Origin: Halocaridina rubra
Taxonomy: Eukaryota > Arthropoda > Malacostraca > Decapoda > Atyidae
NCBI GenBank assembly: GCA_037179515.1
Contig: JAXCGZ010019130.1
Coordinates: forward strand, 28,501 to 92,500
Length of the DNA: 64,000 nt
Direction: 5' to 3'
Shown: in pieces, positions 1 to 14,156 of the stretch
Numbering within the stretch: position 1 is the stretch's first letter
Layout of the letters: each line of letters starts with the position of its first letter
Translations under genes and position numbers: made by a program
The notes under the pieces: generated by a model
What the model was told of the DNA's origin: nothing
Database searches by the model: none
Seen by the model: only the letters and a program-made list of their open reading frames with translations

Positions 1-72
1 AGTATTCAAGCCAAAGCCATGTTCCTCACTTTGCTTGCCTCAGCTGCAGCATTAGTGAATTAAGTCTTTCAG

Positions 73-119
73 GAGAGGAGACAGCATCCTCGAGCAGCTT
101 GCAGATGGTTCCCTGTCAG
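73..119 (+). CDS. possible upstream exon of the FLYWCH-MULE gene
   Basis: A 47-nt segment lies between a pyrimidine-rich acceptor (tctttcag, ending at 72) and a strong donor (GTGAGT, starting at 120). All three frames are open. The frame that would join in phase 0 to the exon at 2957 contains an ATG at about 104 and ends in MVPCQ, so this could hold the start codon or be the end of a longer upstream coding part. It is the only exon-like signal upstream of 2957, and the gene may continue left of the window. Existence as an exon and its frame are both uncertain. Confidence 0.3.
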
Positions 120-442
120 GTGAGTTAGGTCCTGCTTTCCCGTAAAAAGAAATTTATCTCCCACACATAACAAGATGCCAGTCATATCATCATTAAACCA
201 CTTCGAGAAAGTGATTGCCTAGTGCAAGCTCTTAAAACCCATAATTTTTTATTACAAGACAAGTCTTTTTTTCTTAACCCTGACAGAGGGAAAACATTAT
301 CACATGCACATTTCTTGAAACTCTTAGGTGCTTTCAAGAAGCTATCCCATCCAAAATGTAAAGTCTTCTCCTTTGACATATGTAATATTGCTGCTACAGT
401 CATATTCAACTTTTCCCTTGACATGTAAGGTATCTGTAAAGA

Positions 443-623
443 TGCCCATACACAGTGCTGTTTGGCCTTGAGACCACCGACCATATCTGGTTGGATCCGA
501 CCAGATTGGATCATCTATTGTCTGGATGTGAACCACAACCAGTCCATAGACAATCCAATCTGGTTGGATCCAGCGGGATATGTCCTGTGGTCTCATAGCC
601 AGATCACATCATGGTTGGGCACC
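443..623. mobile_element. short foldback MITE
   Basis: The left half (from TGCCCATACACAG through TTGAGACCACC and TGGTTGGATCCGACC) is an imperfect inverted copy of the right half, which ends in ggttgggca. The two arms meet near 533. It is a hairpin of about 180 bp inside an intron of the FLYWCH-MULE gene, with no coding capacity. The superfamily is not known. Confidence 0.6.
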
Positions 624-1034
624 TAATGTATCTGAATAATCTTGAATGGTATTGTAATACTACCTATATGACATTCATGGGAGAGTGAAAGCTTGTGTTG
701 TGCTGTCTTGATAAAGGTAATTTAATAAATTGTATGAACTGAATGGAAGTGTGAAGGTCTTGTGAGTTGTGCATATTTTTTTATATTGTTAAGTTAAATT
801 TACTTGTCCTAATACCTTATTCACTTATGTATGTGATATAAAAGTTTATTTTTTAAATATTTCAGGGTAACTATTACTACCCCCTTGTACCATAATATTA
901 CTTCTTATTTACATGAACCATTAAGCTCACATCTATTCTCTTTTAAGTATTTACATTTGACTTGAAACCCATTCTATCTGTGTTGCTTTATGTACCTTTC
1001 CAAGCTTAGAATCACCCAGTTTTTTTTAGGGTCT

Positions 1035-2450
1035 ACATTTGTTTTCTTTTGACGAGATTTTTTTTTTGTATGAGTGTGACACCAGGACAGGCAGAAACTG
1101 CCCTCATCAAAAATGGCCCGGGCACGATAAACTACCAAGACGAAGGAAAAGAAAAAGATTAAGGGCAAGGCAGAGATGAGGTAATGTCACACAAAGGAAA
1201 ACGACAGACAGAAAATATTCAGTCAAAGTACAGAGGACCCAGAGATATGGAGGACTAGGCTCAGAGATGACGATAGAGCTGCTTCTTGAAGGATGAAAGG
1301 TCATAAGAATTAGGAAAGACAGAAGGAGGAAGAGAGTTCCAGAGTCTGGAGGTAGATGGGAAGAAGCAGTCGCTGCACCGACCAATCCGCGAGCTACAAA
1401 TCTCCACACAGTACCTGTTAGATGAGGCCACTTGGTGAGTGTTACGCAGCCTCGGCAGTGGAGGAGGGATGCAACTCACCAACTCATCAGAGCCGCAATG
1501 GAAGTAGTAGTGATAGAAAAGCGAAAGAGAAGATACCTTACGGCGAAGAGAGAGAGAATCCAGGTTAGAAGTAAGAGAAGGATCATTAATGAGTCTGACT
1601 GCCTTAGATTCAACCCTATCAAGAAGTAAAGGAAGAAGCACCCCAGATGTGTGAGCAGTATTCTAAGCAGGGGCGGATAAGACCCTTGTAAATTTTAAGT
1701 AACTGCAAAGAGGAAAAGTAATGACGAAAACGAAACAAAACCCCCAATATTTTGGATGAAGATTTAGAAATTTGGATTATGTCGTTCCTCCAAGACAAGT
1801 TAGAGGCTATATGGATTCCTAATATGTTGATAGAGTTGATTGATTTGGTTTTTACGTCACGAACTCCCTTTTCTACTAAGGGCTAGGACGGTTGCCTTCC
1901 TGCAAAGGACTTGTTTTGGCAGATGTAATCATTACCCTGAGTGTATGCCCTTACTAGCCTCAGTCCGTGACGGGGCGCAAACCCTCGACCTGCCGACTCA
2001 GAGTCACGGACGCTACCATTTTGCCACGGAGACTACTCTATGTTGATAGAGTTAAGAGGGTAAATTTCATTAGTTTCGAAGACAATAGGGTTATCAGGAG
2101 GAGAAGATAAAGAGATAGCCAGAAATTGTCTTGGAGGCATTGAATTTAACTAAATTTTGAGTGCCCCACTCAGATACTCTGCAAATCGGAGTTAAGAGTA
2201 GAAGAAAGAGTGAAACGAGATTGATTACGAATAATAGATGAAGGTTGTGAAGAAAAGGCAGAGGAAAAGTGAAGGGTAGAATCATCAGCAAAGGCATGAA
2301 GAAGAGAGGCAGATGGGGATTGTAGAAGATCATTGATGAAGAGAAGGAACAGAGTAGTTGAAAGAACAGAGCCCTGTGGAACACCACTGGTAACAGAGAA
2401 AGGGTTAGATGTCGCGCCATAAACAACTACAGATATAGAACGGAAATTCA
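1035..2450 (-). mobile_element. Jockey-like LINE, 5'-truncated and decayed, split by a SINE
   Basis: Read on the minus strand, 2450-2170 encodes the reverse transcriptase core with SGVPQGSVLS and a FADDST motif. The region 1690-1261 encodes the C-terminal part (RVESKAVRLINDPSLTS, then FPSTSRLWNSLPPSVFPNS). A 3' UTR follows with the family-typical GCCTGTCCTGGTGTCAC and a short A-run near 1070. Several frame changes mean it is not functional. The same sequence recurs at 5268-6715. It sits in an intron, antisense to the host gene. Confidence 0.85.
1838..2040 (-). mobile_element. tRNA-derived SINE (family A), complete, with 13-bp target-site duplication
   Basis: This is one of nine copies in the window. 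The pol III-like head is at the high-coordinate end (A-box-like TGGCTCAAGCGG in better copies, B box near GGTTCGCGCCC), followed by a body ending in ACGTAAAACC. The direct repeat tgttgatagagtt occurs at 1825-1837 and 2041-2053, and the uninterrupted sequence is present in the related LINE near 5937. This shows retroposition of the SINE into the LINE. Confidence 0.88.
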
Positions 2451-2956
2451 TGGAAATTCTTATTTATTATTGGAAAAGCATATTTATTTGCATTTTTATC
2501 CACCCCATCAATACTCACCTTCCTTCCTCCCATTGACTACATGGAAGTTATGGTTTAGCAAGAGTGATGGAGAAAGGCCGGCTTGGTGATGGTGATGGGA
2601 GGGGTAGTGTAAGTTTTCTGAACTCTCGAATAGCTTGAGCCTAGACCCCCATGGCCTGTAGAGCCTGTAAAATGGATTGTCACCATGGAAACAAATTTGG
2701 CTAGAACTTATAAGCTCGGACTTTGTTTTTGGGAGCAACCCAATTCGGGATTGGTTACGCCACCCCCTGAGAGACTTGACAGGCTGCTTGGAGATTCAGG
2801 TAAAATACGCTATTCTTCTCTAATAGTGCCGGAGTCTATCATCTTTCGTGACTCAAGATAGGCATTTGGTCTGTGAACATTCAGCCATTTTGATAGATTT
2901 CCTTGATAGATTGTGTTTTTGTTAGGGGATAACAAAAGTTATATTTCACATTACAG

Positions 2957-3204
2957 AAATACAAAAGCACAGATACTATTATTTGGAGGTGCTCCCATCG
3001 ACCACACCTTGGTCAGGATTGTCGTGCAGTTGTCAGCATTAAAGGAGACATTTATCGAAGGCGATTTGAACATTGTCATCCTCCAGATCCTCATGCTTTC
3101 ATCAAATGTTTAATAACTGCAGAGGTAAGAATATGATTTTGTTAGTTATCCAAGCTTTATTAATTTTCATTTGTCATAGGTACTAGCATTTGTAATATAT
3201 TTTT

Positions 3205-3246
<42 letters not shown>

Positions 3247-6200
3247 TTAATGCTCATGTTTATTATGCATCTTATTCCTTTGTCAAAGTACTATTGATTT
3301 GAGATCCATGTTTAGCATTGTGATCCTTAAAGTAAAACATTCCCACTGAAGACCAAGCAAGTGGGAAATCGCACTAATAGGAAGCATAAAGCTTTTAGTC
3401 ATGGAAGTGTTGAAATTGCATTCCAATATGTATTTTTTTTTTCTTTATACACATTCTGAAGAAAATTGACCTCAGATTTAGTGTTCACAGGTGTACTCTA
3501 ATAGATACATGCCTGTAGGAAAGAATGATATTTTCTCGCGAATTTCATAGAAGGCAACTACAAGGGATAGGGGAAATTCTCATCTTACCATAATATCACT
3601 TGTATATGAGATGGGTAGGGGAAGATAGTATGAAGTCTTTATGTTGTTATTTTTGTTACAGTTGAAGCCATTCTGCTAATTTAAATGGGTTTTGGCATCA
3701 TGATTAAGAACTTAGTAAGTAAGAAAATGAAATGATGTACATGCAGTATAATTTGTGTAGATATAGAACAATATAGAAATCTTTATTAAAAAAAAAAATA
3801 TCTATATTTCACAGTGTAAGAAAAAATCTCTGACGGATTTCACCAGGCAACCCAAGGTGATATTGCAGAGAATTTTTGAAGAGCATTCAGAGCTGATGAG
3901 AGAGGCAGGACATAATTTTAACTTGGAATACTTGGTCAGGAACTTCAATAGATCTCGAAGAATTGTGATGCTGAAATACCCTATACTCACTCAAGAGAAG
4001 GTACACGCTGTGTTAGTATTACTTTACCTATACTCATTAGAGATTCTTCTACCTTCACTTTTAATTAGTATTGATTTACATTCAAGCTTTTTTATTCAAA
4101 ATTATGTAAGTGTAAAACGTAAGGTATGCTATTTACCTCAATCCAAGTCTGCTAGTTCATCTGGAATTATTAGAAGAGATAAAGTCATGATTATACATTT
4201 GTCTTGAAAGGCATAGCCAAGTAACTTGCAGGTTTGTACTTGAGTTTTATTTCAGAGCTACTGGACAGCCATATGTACGCATATTTTCTTACCTTAGTTC
4301 TTGTTTTTACCCATAGCCTTCCAATTCCTTTGGTAAGCTCATTCCATGTAAATATTTAGGGGTTACGAGAACAAACACATTGCTATCCCCTTATAAATGA
4401 TGAATATAATTAAGTTAACTTTTTTTTTTTTTTTTTCACCATGATATGGTGGCCTATGCATAATCACCCTATGCACGACCATAGGTAATTGGATTGATAT
4501 AGACATGTTCAGGTAGATTTAGAATATGATAGTTATGCAAAAAGAATCAAAAATTTATCTTAAAGCTAGTTGCCATTAGGAGTAAAGAGAAGTTTGTTAA
4601 TAATATTAGAATGAAGCAAAAACTTAATAGATTCTTTATAACTGTTTTCATAATTATACCAGAACGTGCAAGAATTCTTATTTTCATTTTGTTTCAGAGC
4701 CAGTATAAATTTTAGATTATTTTATTTTGATAGTCTCCCTGAATTAACTCTTAAGCGAGCCATTAAGATCCATAAACTTCTTGCAAGTAAAGAAGGTTTA
4801 CATAAAACAGTATATTTGGCTCATAAATTTTTATCACTTATATCTTTACTTCAGATAACTAAATTATTTCCTTCGGAATTTCTGATTGATGACATAATCT
4901 TTAAGAAGAGCCGTCACATGTTATTTGCAACCAAGAAACAACTTTCCCTTCTTGAAAAAGCCGACATGTGGTACATAGATTTGACAAATAAATTTGTCAA
5001 GGAACCTTTTTCTCATGTACTTACCATCAGTGCTTATGTTTGCGATGGAATTCTATCAAAGGAGGAAGAGGAAGTTAAACTGAAACCTCTTGTTTTTGTC
5101 ATCATGTCATCTGTAGAATACATTGATTTTACAAAGGTGAGTAGTAGTATTACTACAGTTTTACCTGTCATTAATATTTATTACTAGCCAGTAGGTTCAT
5201 TTGAGGGTTAGGGAATGGTACATAAGCATCAGTCTCATGAAAATTGAGGTAATGCTATCCTACATTCCCTCAGACAATATAAAATACTAACTCCCTTATC
5301 TCTGATCACCAGTACGGCTTCTGCAAGGCAAGATCCACTGGTGACCTCCTGTCCTATCTTACTCATGTATGGTCATTTTCTTTGAGGAACTACAGGGAAT
5401 AATCTTCTCTGAGGAACTACAGGGAATCCTTTGTCGTTGCCCTTGATATCATTTGACAGACTCTGGCACAAGACTCCATTGGCCAAACTCCCTGCCTATG
5501 GCTTTACCCCTTCTCTGTTCTCTGATTTCCAGTTTTTCTGACCGTTTTATATCTGTAGTTGTTGATGATGTGACATCTAGCCCTTTCTCTGTTACCAGTG
5601 GTGTTCCACAGGGCTCTGTTCTTTCACCTATTCTATTCTTTCTCTTCATCAATGATCTTCTACAATCCCCATCTTACTCTCTTCTCACCTTTTGCGACGA
5701 TTCTACCGTTCACATTTCCACTGCCTTTTCTTCACAACCTTCATCTGCTACTCGTAATCAGTCTCATATCACTCTTTCTTCTACTCTCAACTGCGATTTG
5801 CCGAGGGTATCTGAATGGGGCGCCCAAAATATAGCTAAATTTAATGCCTCCAAGACAGTTTCTGGCTATCTCTTTATCTTCTTCTCCTCCTGATAACCCT
5901 ATTGTCTTCGAAACTAACAAAATTTACCCTCTTAATGCTATCAACATATTAGGATCAATATAGCCTCTAAATTGTCTTGGAGGAATCCCGCAATCCAAAT
6001 TTCTAAATTTGCTTCCAAAAACTTGGGGGTTCTGTTTCGTTTTCCTCATCACTTTTTATCTTTACAGTTACTTAAAAATCTATAAAGGTCTTATCCGTCC
6101 ATGCTTAGAATACTGCTCACACATCTGGGGTGCTTCTTCTTATACTTATCTCCTTGATAAGGTTGAATCTAAGGCAGTCATACTCATCAATGATCCCTCT

Positions 6201-8671
6201 CTTAGTGTTAGTCTGAATTCTCTTTTTCCGCCAAAAGATATCATCCCTATCTGTTGTTTATTGTTACTTCTTACATCGCTGCTCTGATGAGTTGGCAAGT
6301 TGCATCCCTCCCCCACTGGCAAGGTCACATAACACTCGCCAAGTGGCCTCGTCTCACAGGTACTGTGTGGAGATTTGTAGCTCGCGGATTGGTCAGTGCA
6401 GCGACTTCTTCCTCCCATCTACTTCCAAACTCTGGAACTCTTCCTCCTTCTATCTTTCCAAATTCTTATAACCTATCTTCCTTCAAAAAACGGATCTCTC
6501 GTCCTCTCAGGGCCTAATCCTGCCATATCTCTAGGTCCTCAGCACTTCAGCTATTCTTTCAGCATGTCCTTTTCCTATTTTGTATCTTTACCTCATCTCT
6601 GCCTTGTTCTTAACCTTTTACTTTTTCTTCATCTTAATATTTTCTTCGTTTCGGGGCCTTTATTGATCATGGCAATTTTCTTGCCTGTCCCGGTGTCACA
6701 CTCGTTACAAAAAAATGACTGCTGAAAGTTTTTTTTAAGTTAAATTATTGAAGAATAGGCTTTGCAGTTTCCCTTGAACACTGCTGGGGGTGGTATGTCC
6801 TGTTTTTACATCATCCATTGCACCCGTCTCTTTCATTTTGCTTGGTTGCCTTATGTTTTAGTCGATCCCTATGCCATGGTGACTGTATATAGTAAAGAAT
6901 ATTTCCTTGAAATTGAATGTCTCTTTGGAGTGTGTAAAAACGTACTCGAAGTTGTTGTTGGTGAAACCCAATAACTAGTTCTAGAAAACTGTCTCTGTGT
7001 ACAAACCTATGTATTGTATATATGCCTTTTGAAGGTGTGCAATAATTACACTTTTCCTAAGTACAGCATTTGTTTACATATTCTTTGTTTGAAAGAGTTG
7101 TGAAGTAATAGTCGTATTCTAGGGATATTCAAAGGTTTGCTAGATCGGTTAGTTACATCTTGTGTCATCCGATCACATAAACCCAGAGTTTAAACCAATT
7201 TAGGTAATATCTGTTGCAATGATACCTTCCTTTTCCTTATGCTTGGTGGATTTGAATGAAATGACCTGAATCCAGTTATTAAGTATACGAGTGATCACTT
7301 ATACATTTTCTATTCTATAGTGAACATAAGCAAATAATTCTTTCTTGGTTAGTCAAGTAACTACTTTTGGATTCCATGTATTATGTAGGCATGCATTTAC
7401 ATCACAGTTTCTACAATAACTGTATTCATAATATGATCCCTGCTCCCTAAGAAGCTTGCCATTTGGTTGTAATGTTTATATTACTATAATTGTTAATTAG
7501 TTTGATCTATTTAACTTTATTTTATGCATCCCATAGCTTTAAATATTTCATATGACCAGTGAGTTTAAAGATTTGTATTTTCCTGTGATTAGAGCTACTG
7601 TTGGCCCAAGGCACTAATCTGCTTATTGCAATAATACAACTGATGGTCTTTTTGAGTTGAGTAGCACTTTCTAGGACAGTTAAGTGTTAAGACCTCTTTC
7701 TGTTAGGGTTCATATCCTATGTCTACATCTACAGCGATTATACTGGCTTATTTGTTACACATCTCTTTTATTATCCTTTCTAATCTGACAAGTCACAAGA
7801 CTCCTCATTTCTGTGTCTGTTTTTCTTAAGTGGTTTCTTTGTGCCTGAGCCCGGAGAGGGCAATATTCTTTGCCCTCAATGTGTAACACTCATAAAATGA
7901 TATGGTATAAAATATGAAAATTTAATGTTATTATTATTAGTAGTAGTTGTAGTATTTACTTGCTGTAATATGACTTCTAGGAAGCAGATAAGAAGGGGTG
8001 CTGACTGGAAATGATTGTAGAAGAGGCAAAAATTCTGTATAGTATGCAGAAACCTTACTCTTCAGGCCTTTTGTTATGATTGTGATCACCCTAATGACTT
8101 CAACAAGTCATTGCAATTCATAAAGATATAAAATCAGTGTAACTTTCTTTTTAGGTCCTCAGAAGTGTAATACGCAGATTGAGAAAACCACTGTTGGTAC
8201 GGAACTTTGCGTTAGACTATTACACAAACCTTTGGAGAAGTGTCCAAAACATGTTCTTCAACTGCAAATTGTATGGGTGTGCCTGGAAATTTGGCCAGAG
8301 CATTTGGGCAAAAATTCAGACACTGGGTGTGGAGGTTTGTCATTTCCTTGTGGTTTTATTATATTCTTTGTACAGAATTTATTCCTTTGTTTTTATTCTT
8401 AGTAATTGCAGTATGTTGCGAGTATTACTTTTCTTTTCTGGTATGTATATTAAAATAAATTTCCATGACCCGTGTGAATACTTTCATTATCAATGTGATT
8501 TGTATTCTTCACTAAATCTCCTCTTTCAGTGTAAAACTGGGGGGAACAAAAGATTGACTGTAAAATTTTTAAAAGTGGTAAAATAATTTGTAAAAAATAA
8601 TTTTACTAAAAACTGAAATAACAAGGACTCAATATAAACTAAAAAACGCAAGAACACTATGAAACGAAGAT

Positions 8672-8754
<83 letters not shown>

Positions 8755-9340
8755 TTTTAAATTTCTTTTCTTCTTTTTGCAGCAATACCAAGTTGGACTG
8801 TATGACGAGATCCACAAGCTATTGAAATTACCATTTGCACCTCATAGAGAAATCCCCATCACCTTTGAAGCTATTAAGCAGCAACATCTCTCAGCTCCTG
8901 GCTTTGATGCCCTAAACAGGCACATAGAGCTTCATTGGCTCTCCAACCCTCTCTGGAAGATACCCAATTGGTGCACTTTTATGCGTCCCTTTAGAACAAA
9001 GATTGAAGTGCTTGGATGGCATTATTTAATACAGAATGAGTGGAAGGGTTATTTAATCTTTGAACACTTTGTATGTAAATTGAGGGAAATTGCTGAATCC
9101 ATTCCAAGTTCTGCCAGACCAGTACATCAGAAAAGTGTGACAAATTTTTATGTAAAGCATGATGATACTCCACAAGGGAAGCTGTTCAAACTGTGGTCAG
9201 AGGAGTATTCATATGAAACTTTTTTAAGTCGGTGCTGTGAATTGAGTGAACCTCCCATGGAAGGCATGCTCAAAAAAATGCTGCAAGATTATGGAAAGAC
9301 AGAGGAGATTCTAAAACCTAAAAGGAGAACCTATAAATAG
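2957..9340 (+). CDS. FLYWCH zinc finger plus MULE transposase-like protein (5' partial, probably domesticated)
   Basis: Exons: 2957-3124, 3815-4000, 4855-5136, 8155-8334, 8783-9340, all phase 0 and all with GT/AG ends, giving 457 codons plus TAG. The first exon carries a FLYWCH-type zinc finger (TIIWRC, QDCRAVV, EHCHPPDP). Exon two holds the usual basic linker. Exons three to five match the MULE transposase core seen with FLYWCH domains: LLFATKKQLSLL, WYIDLT (first acidic residue, about residue 160), FALDYY (second, about 233), then YGCAWKFGQSIW and VLGWH. In related transposases the last two usually read GC.FHW.QA and VEGWH; here the His is Lys and the Glu is Leu, so catalysis is doubtful. 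The tail ends KPKRRTYK. Intron insertions are several and decayed while exons stay open, which suggests selection on the protein. Acceptors at 2926 and 2939 are alternatives for the first exon; in the FLYWCH frame the first meets a stop at once. The likely role is a nuclear DNA-binding protein (inference). Confidence 0.83.
3199..3242. repeat. poly-T then (TC)n microsatellite
   Basis: A T-run is followed by about 16 TC units. It lies in the intron just after the FLYWCH exon. Confidence 0.95.
3243..3814 (+). other. intron of the FLYWCH-MULE gene, nothing recognised
   Basis: AT-rich sequence without open frames of note or repeats that I recognise elsewhere in the window. Confidence 0.5.
4001..4854 (+). 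other. intron of the FLYWCH-MULE gene
   Basis: The donor is GTACAC at 4001 (weak); the acceptor ends at 4854 (ctttacttcag). The frame of the next exon stays open leftwards to about 4666, but that part has no family resemblance. Phase fits only if the acceptor just before ATAACTAAATT is used. Confidence 0.6.
5268..6715 (+). mobile_element. Jockey-like LINE copy, decayed
   Basis: Sense to the host gene. It reads QYGFCKARSTGDLLSYLTHV at the left, the RT block SGVPQGSVLSPILFFLF with a damaged FCDDST, then YKGLIRPCLEYCSHIWGASS and the C-terminal block. The 3' UTR ends near 6710 in a short A-run after CTTGCCTGTCCCGGTGTCAC. Stops and frame changes are frequent. It is closely related to the copy at 1035-2450 and lies in the long intron between the third and fourth MULE exons. 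Confidence 0.87.
6716..8154 (+). other. intron sequence
   Basis: Long AT-rich intron remainder. Apart from the LINE tail at 7738-7905 nothing is recognised. It ends in the acceptor aactttctttttag at 8154. Confidence 0.5.
7738..7905 (+). mobile_element. LINE 3'-UTR fragment
   Basis: It contains a version of the tail that recurs at 38335-38530, 48200-48370 and about 60950: ctaatctgacaagtcac, then gcctgagcccggagagggca and tgtgtaacactcataaaatg. It is a dead 3' end of a Jockey-like element. Confidence 0.6.
8675..8753. repeat. (TC)n microsatellite next to a splice acceptor
   Basis: About 39 TC units end 29 nt before the last coding exon of the FLYWCH-MULE gene. On the sense strand they form a very long polypyrimidine tract. 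Confidence 0.96.
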
Positions 9341-9682
9341 GAAAAACATTATTAAGTCATAGATTTACAATGTTTTTTCATATACAGTATGTGAATTTTT
9401 CAATCTTGTATTATATCTCTTTGTAAAACGAAGTTTAATGCACTTCAGTACTTTTTTTATGTGTTCAGCAGTTATTCTCTGCTGTAAAATGCATTGAAAT
9501 TAATTATAGCTTAGGTCATTATTATGATACCCCAGATAGTTAAATTCAGGAACTCGTAAGCTAATTTCTTGTATTTCAAACAACATTAAGAAAACAAAAC
9601 GTTACTTTAATTTTTAGCTTATTGTCCTTGTTTATTGTAGTTTATCGAATTTTATTAATTACATCTTTTTGTGAGAAAGTAC

Positions 9683-9688
9683 AATAAA
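9683..9688 (+). terminator. polyadenylation signal of the FLYWCH-MULE gene
   Basis: The first canonical AATAAA found downstream, about 343 nt after the stop codon and before the repeat block. Confidence 0.6.
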
Positions 9689-9765
9689 TATTTTGCTTAA
9701 GCAGATGCATGAATGCCTCAGTATCATGAGAGAATGATGTTGCAGAAAACAAAAAAATTATATGC

Positions 9766-9773
<8 letters not shown>

Positions 9774-9851
<78 letters not shown>
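9774..9851. repeat. (TA)n microsatellite
   Basis: About 39 TA units, abutting the MITE that starts at 9852. Confidence 0.97.
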
Positions 9852-9853
<2 letters not shown>

Positions 9854-10162
9854 GAAGTTCCTCTACTTACGAACATCCAAGTTACAAACATTCACAGATA
9901 CGAACATAAACCTACCCATGTATTAATGTATGTATTACTGTTCTGTACTGTACTGTATTATTACATTATTATTTGTCTTGAAATTCTTTAATACTGTATA
10001 CTATTTGTTTTATGTAATATTTTTGTGCTTTTAGCCTAATACAGTACAGTATTGCAAATGTATGAACTGTACAGGGCTTTTTTTCAACTAAACACAACTT
10101 ATGAACAATTCTAGTTACGAACGGACTTCTGGAACCTAACTCGTTCGTAAGTTGGGGAGTAA

Positions 10163-10164
<2 letters not shown>
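9852..10164. mobile_element. MITE with pogo/Tigger-like ends, set in (TA)n
   Basis: The left end gttcctctacttacgaac is inverted at the right as gttcgtaagttggggag. Relatives are at 19195-19345, 26008-26095 (half) and 35109-35421; better copies end in ACAG..CTCCCCTACTTAC. There is no coding potential. TA at the borders fits a Tc1/mariner/pogo-type target, but assignment to a superfamily is inference. Confidence 0.7.
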
Positions 10165-10258
<94 letters not shown>

Positions 10259-10260
10259 TG

Positions 10261-10305
<45 letters not shown>
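10165..10305. repeat. (TA)n followed by a long T-run
   Basis: (TA)n covers 10165-10255. After gaatgaa comes an uninterrupted run of about 43 T up to 10305, directly abutting the tRNA-like palindrome. Confidence 0.96.
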
Positions 10306-12233
<1,928 letters not shown>

Positions 12234-12261
12234 TCAGGATATTTCCTTCCTTCCGTATTTA

Positions 12262-12372
<111 letters not shown>

Positions 12373-12832
12373 AGTACAATACCTTTCTGTATGTTGTGCA
12401 CACTCATCATAATAAATAATTATACCGACATATATTTTACGTATTTTGGTTTACCCTGGCATTGTAGTAAAGTTCTTCATTGTTTGGGATAATGTAAAAG
12501 TGATAATTCCTTGTGTAATATGAGGGTTTTATTAGTATTTTTCTCTTGTTGCATTATTTGGGATAAAAGCTTTATTTCTGTATTGTTTAGTCTAAAGTTA
12601 GCTCGTGAACTGCCTTTGTACAAATTGAGGTGGTGGTATTTCATAGCCTGATGGCTAAATTTATGAGATCTCAAACTTTGCATAGATTTATAAATAGTGT
12701 AAGCCAGGTATATTTTAATTGCTATTGTCTTTAGTTTTTCCTTCTGAATGCCTTTTTTTCCACTGCTACTGCCTTTATATGAATTGTATTTTTGAGTTTT
12801 TATACTTTTTAATGATAGGAAATTTATTTCAG

Positions 12833-14064
12833 ATGACAGACGAAAATCACGATACAAATTACTCTGAATTTCCTAGACATATTGTATGTGCTTCAACTTC
12901 AAACAGCATGAAATATAAGAGACTAGAGGATGAAGATGCTCTTTATCAGTGCTTGAGCAAGAATTATACTTCAGATTCTGATGTAAGTGAGCTAGAATGT
13001 AGCTTTCCTAAAGTTTATGAAGTGCTTAATGTGGAAACATCAGAACTTGCAGACTCACTTTCATGTAAAAAAGTAAAACTTACTAAAGGTAATTTACTAA
13101 GGTGTAGTGAATCACAGCATAAAAATGAGCCTCATAGACGATATAAAGCAAAAAATAAATGTGAAAAAGAAATTAAGAACAAAAGGATAAAACCTGATGT
13201 GGATGTGCAGTCAGATTCTGAAATGGAAACTGAAACTACAGTGAAAAAAGAAAAGGGTGGGAATTTGTTACATGATATTATTATCGAAGAAGAAACAAAT
13301 TCATATGAAGCAAGTGAAGATTGTACGTCAGATGATGAGGGCAGACATAACCTCCCTTCCAAGAGAAGAAGGACACCATCTGGGTCCAGTATTCCTGTTT
13401 ACGAATGTATGTTTGAAGGCTGCAACAAAGAATTCACAAGACCTTATCGCTTAATGGAACATCAACGTCAACATACAGGAGAGGTATTCTTTTGTCATAA
13501 GATTTAACCTGTTTTATATGAAAAAATGTGTACAGTTACCTCTCAAATTTACGCAAGGATAGGTTCTAAAAATGACTGTGTAAAGCAAATTGCGTGTAAT
13601 TTAAAGAGTATTTCCATAAAGAAAAATGTTAATAGACATAGATACGTTCCACAAGCGTGTATAAACGCACTATACCCACACAAAAAAAGCCAAGTAAAAC
13701 ACATTCTACAAGTACATAATCAAGCTGAAATATGTATGTAAGTAAGCAAAAAATAGACAAGAACAGTATTAAAGATATACAGATAAACAAAAAATTAACA
13801 AATAAACTCACTCTATATACGGCAGACAGCAGGTGTGTTGTGGCGAAGATCACAGTGTTAAGCCATAGCGACTTTCTGACTGGACTATTCAGAGAAAAAT
13901 TAACCTATCGACAACAAACCAGAGCTTTTCCTTTGTTTGCAGTGTGTTTGCTCAGTACCCTCTACAAAATAGGATTTTCACCCTTATTGGAGTGATTTTT
14001 CCTCTCAAGTCATTGTTGTACTAATACAACAATGATTTATGCCTCATTCTCTCTTTCTCTCTCT

Positions 14065-14156
<92 letters not shown>

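Noticed and set aside
4666..4854. Open frame continuing upstream of the third MULE exon
   Set aside because: Its residues lack family resemblance, and acceptors there would break phase with the preceding exon. The acceptor at 4854 restores phase and the expected protein order.
2957..9340. First idea that this gene encodes a CENP-I-like kinetochore protein
   Set aside because: Resemblance was limited to generic helical Leu-rich segments, whereas FLYWCH and MULE motifs fit in order over all five exons.
13257..13454. Alternative frame inside TFIIIA exon 1
   Set aside because: Shadow of the coding frame with no splice partner.
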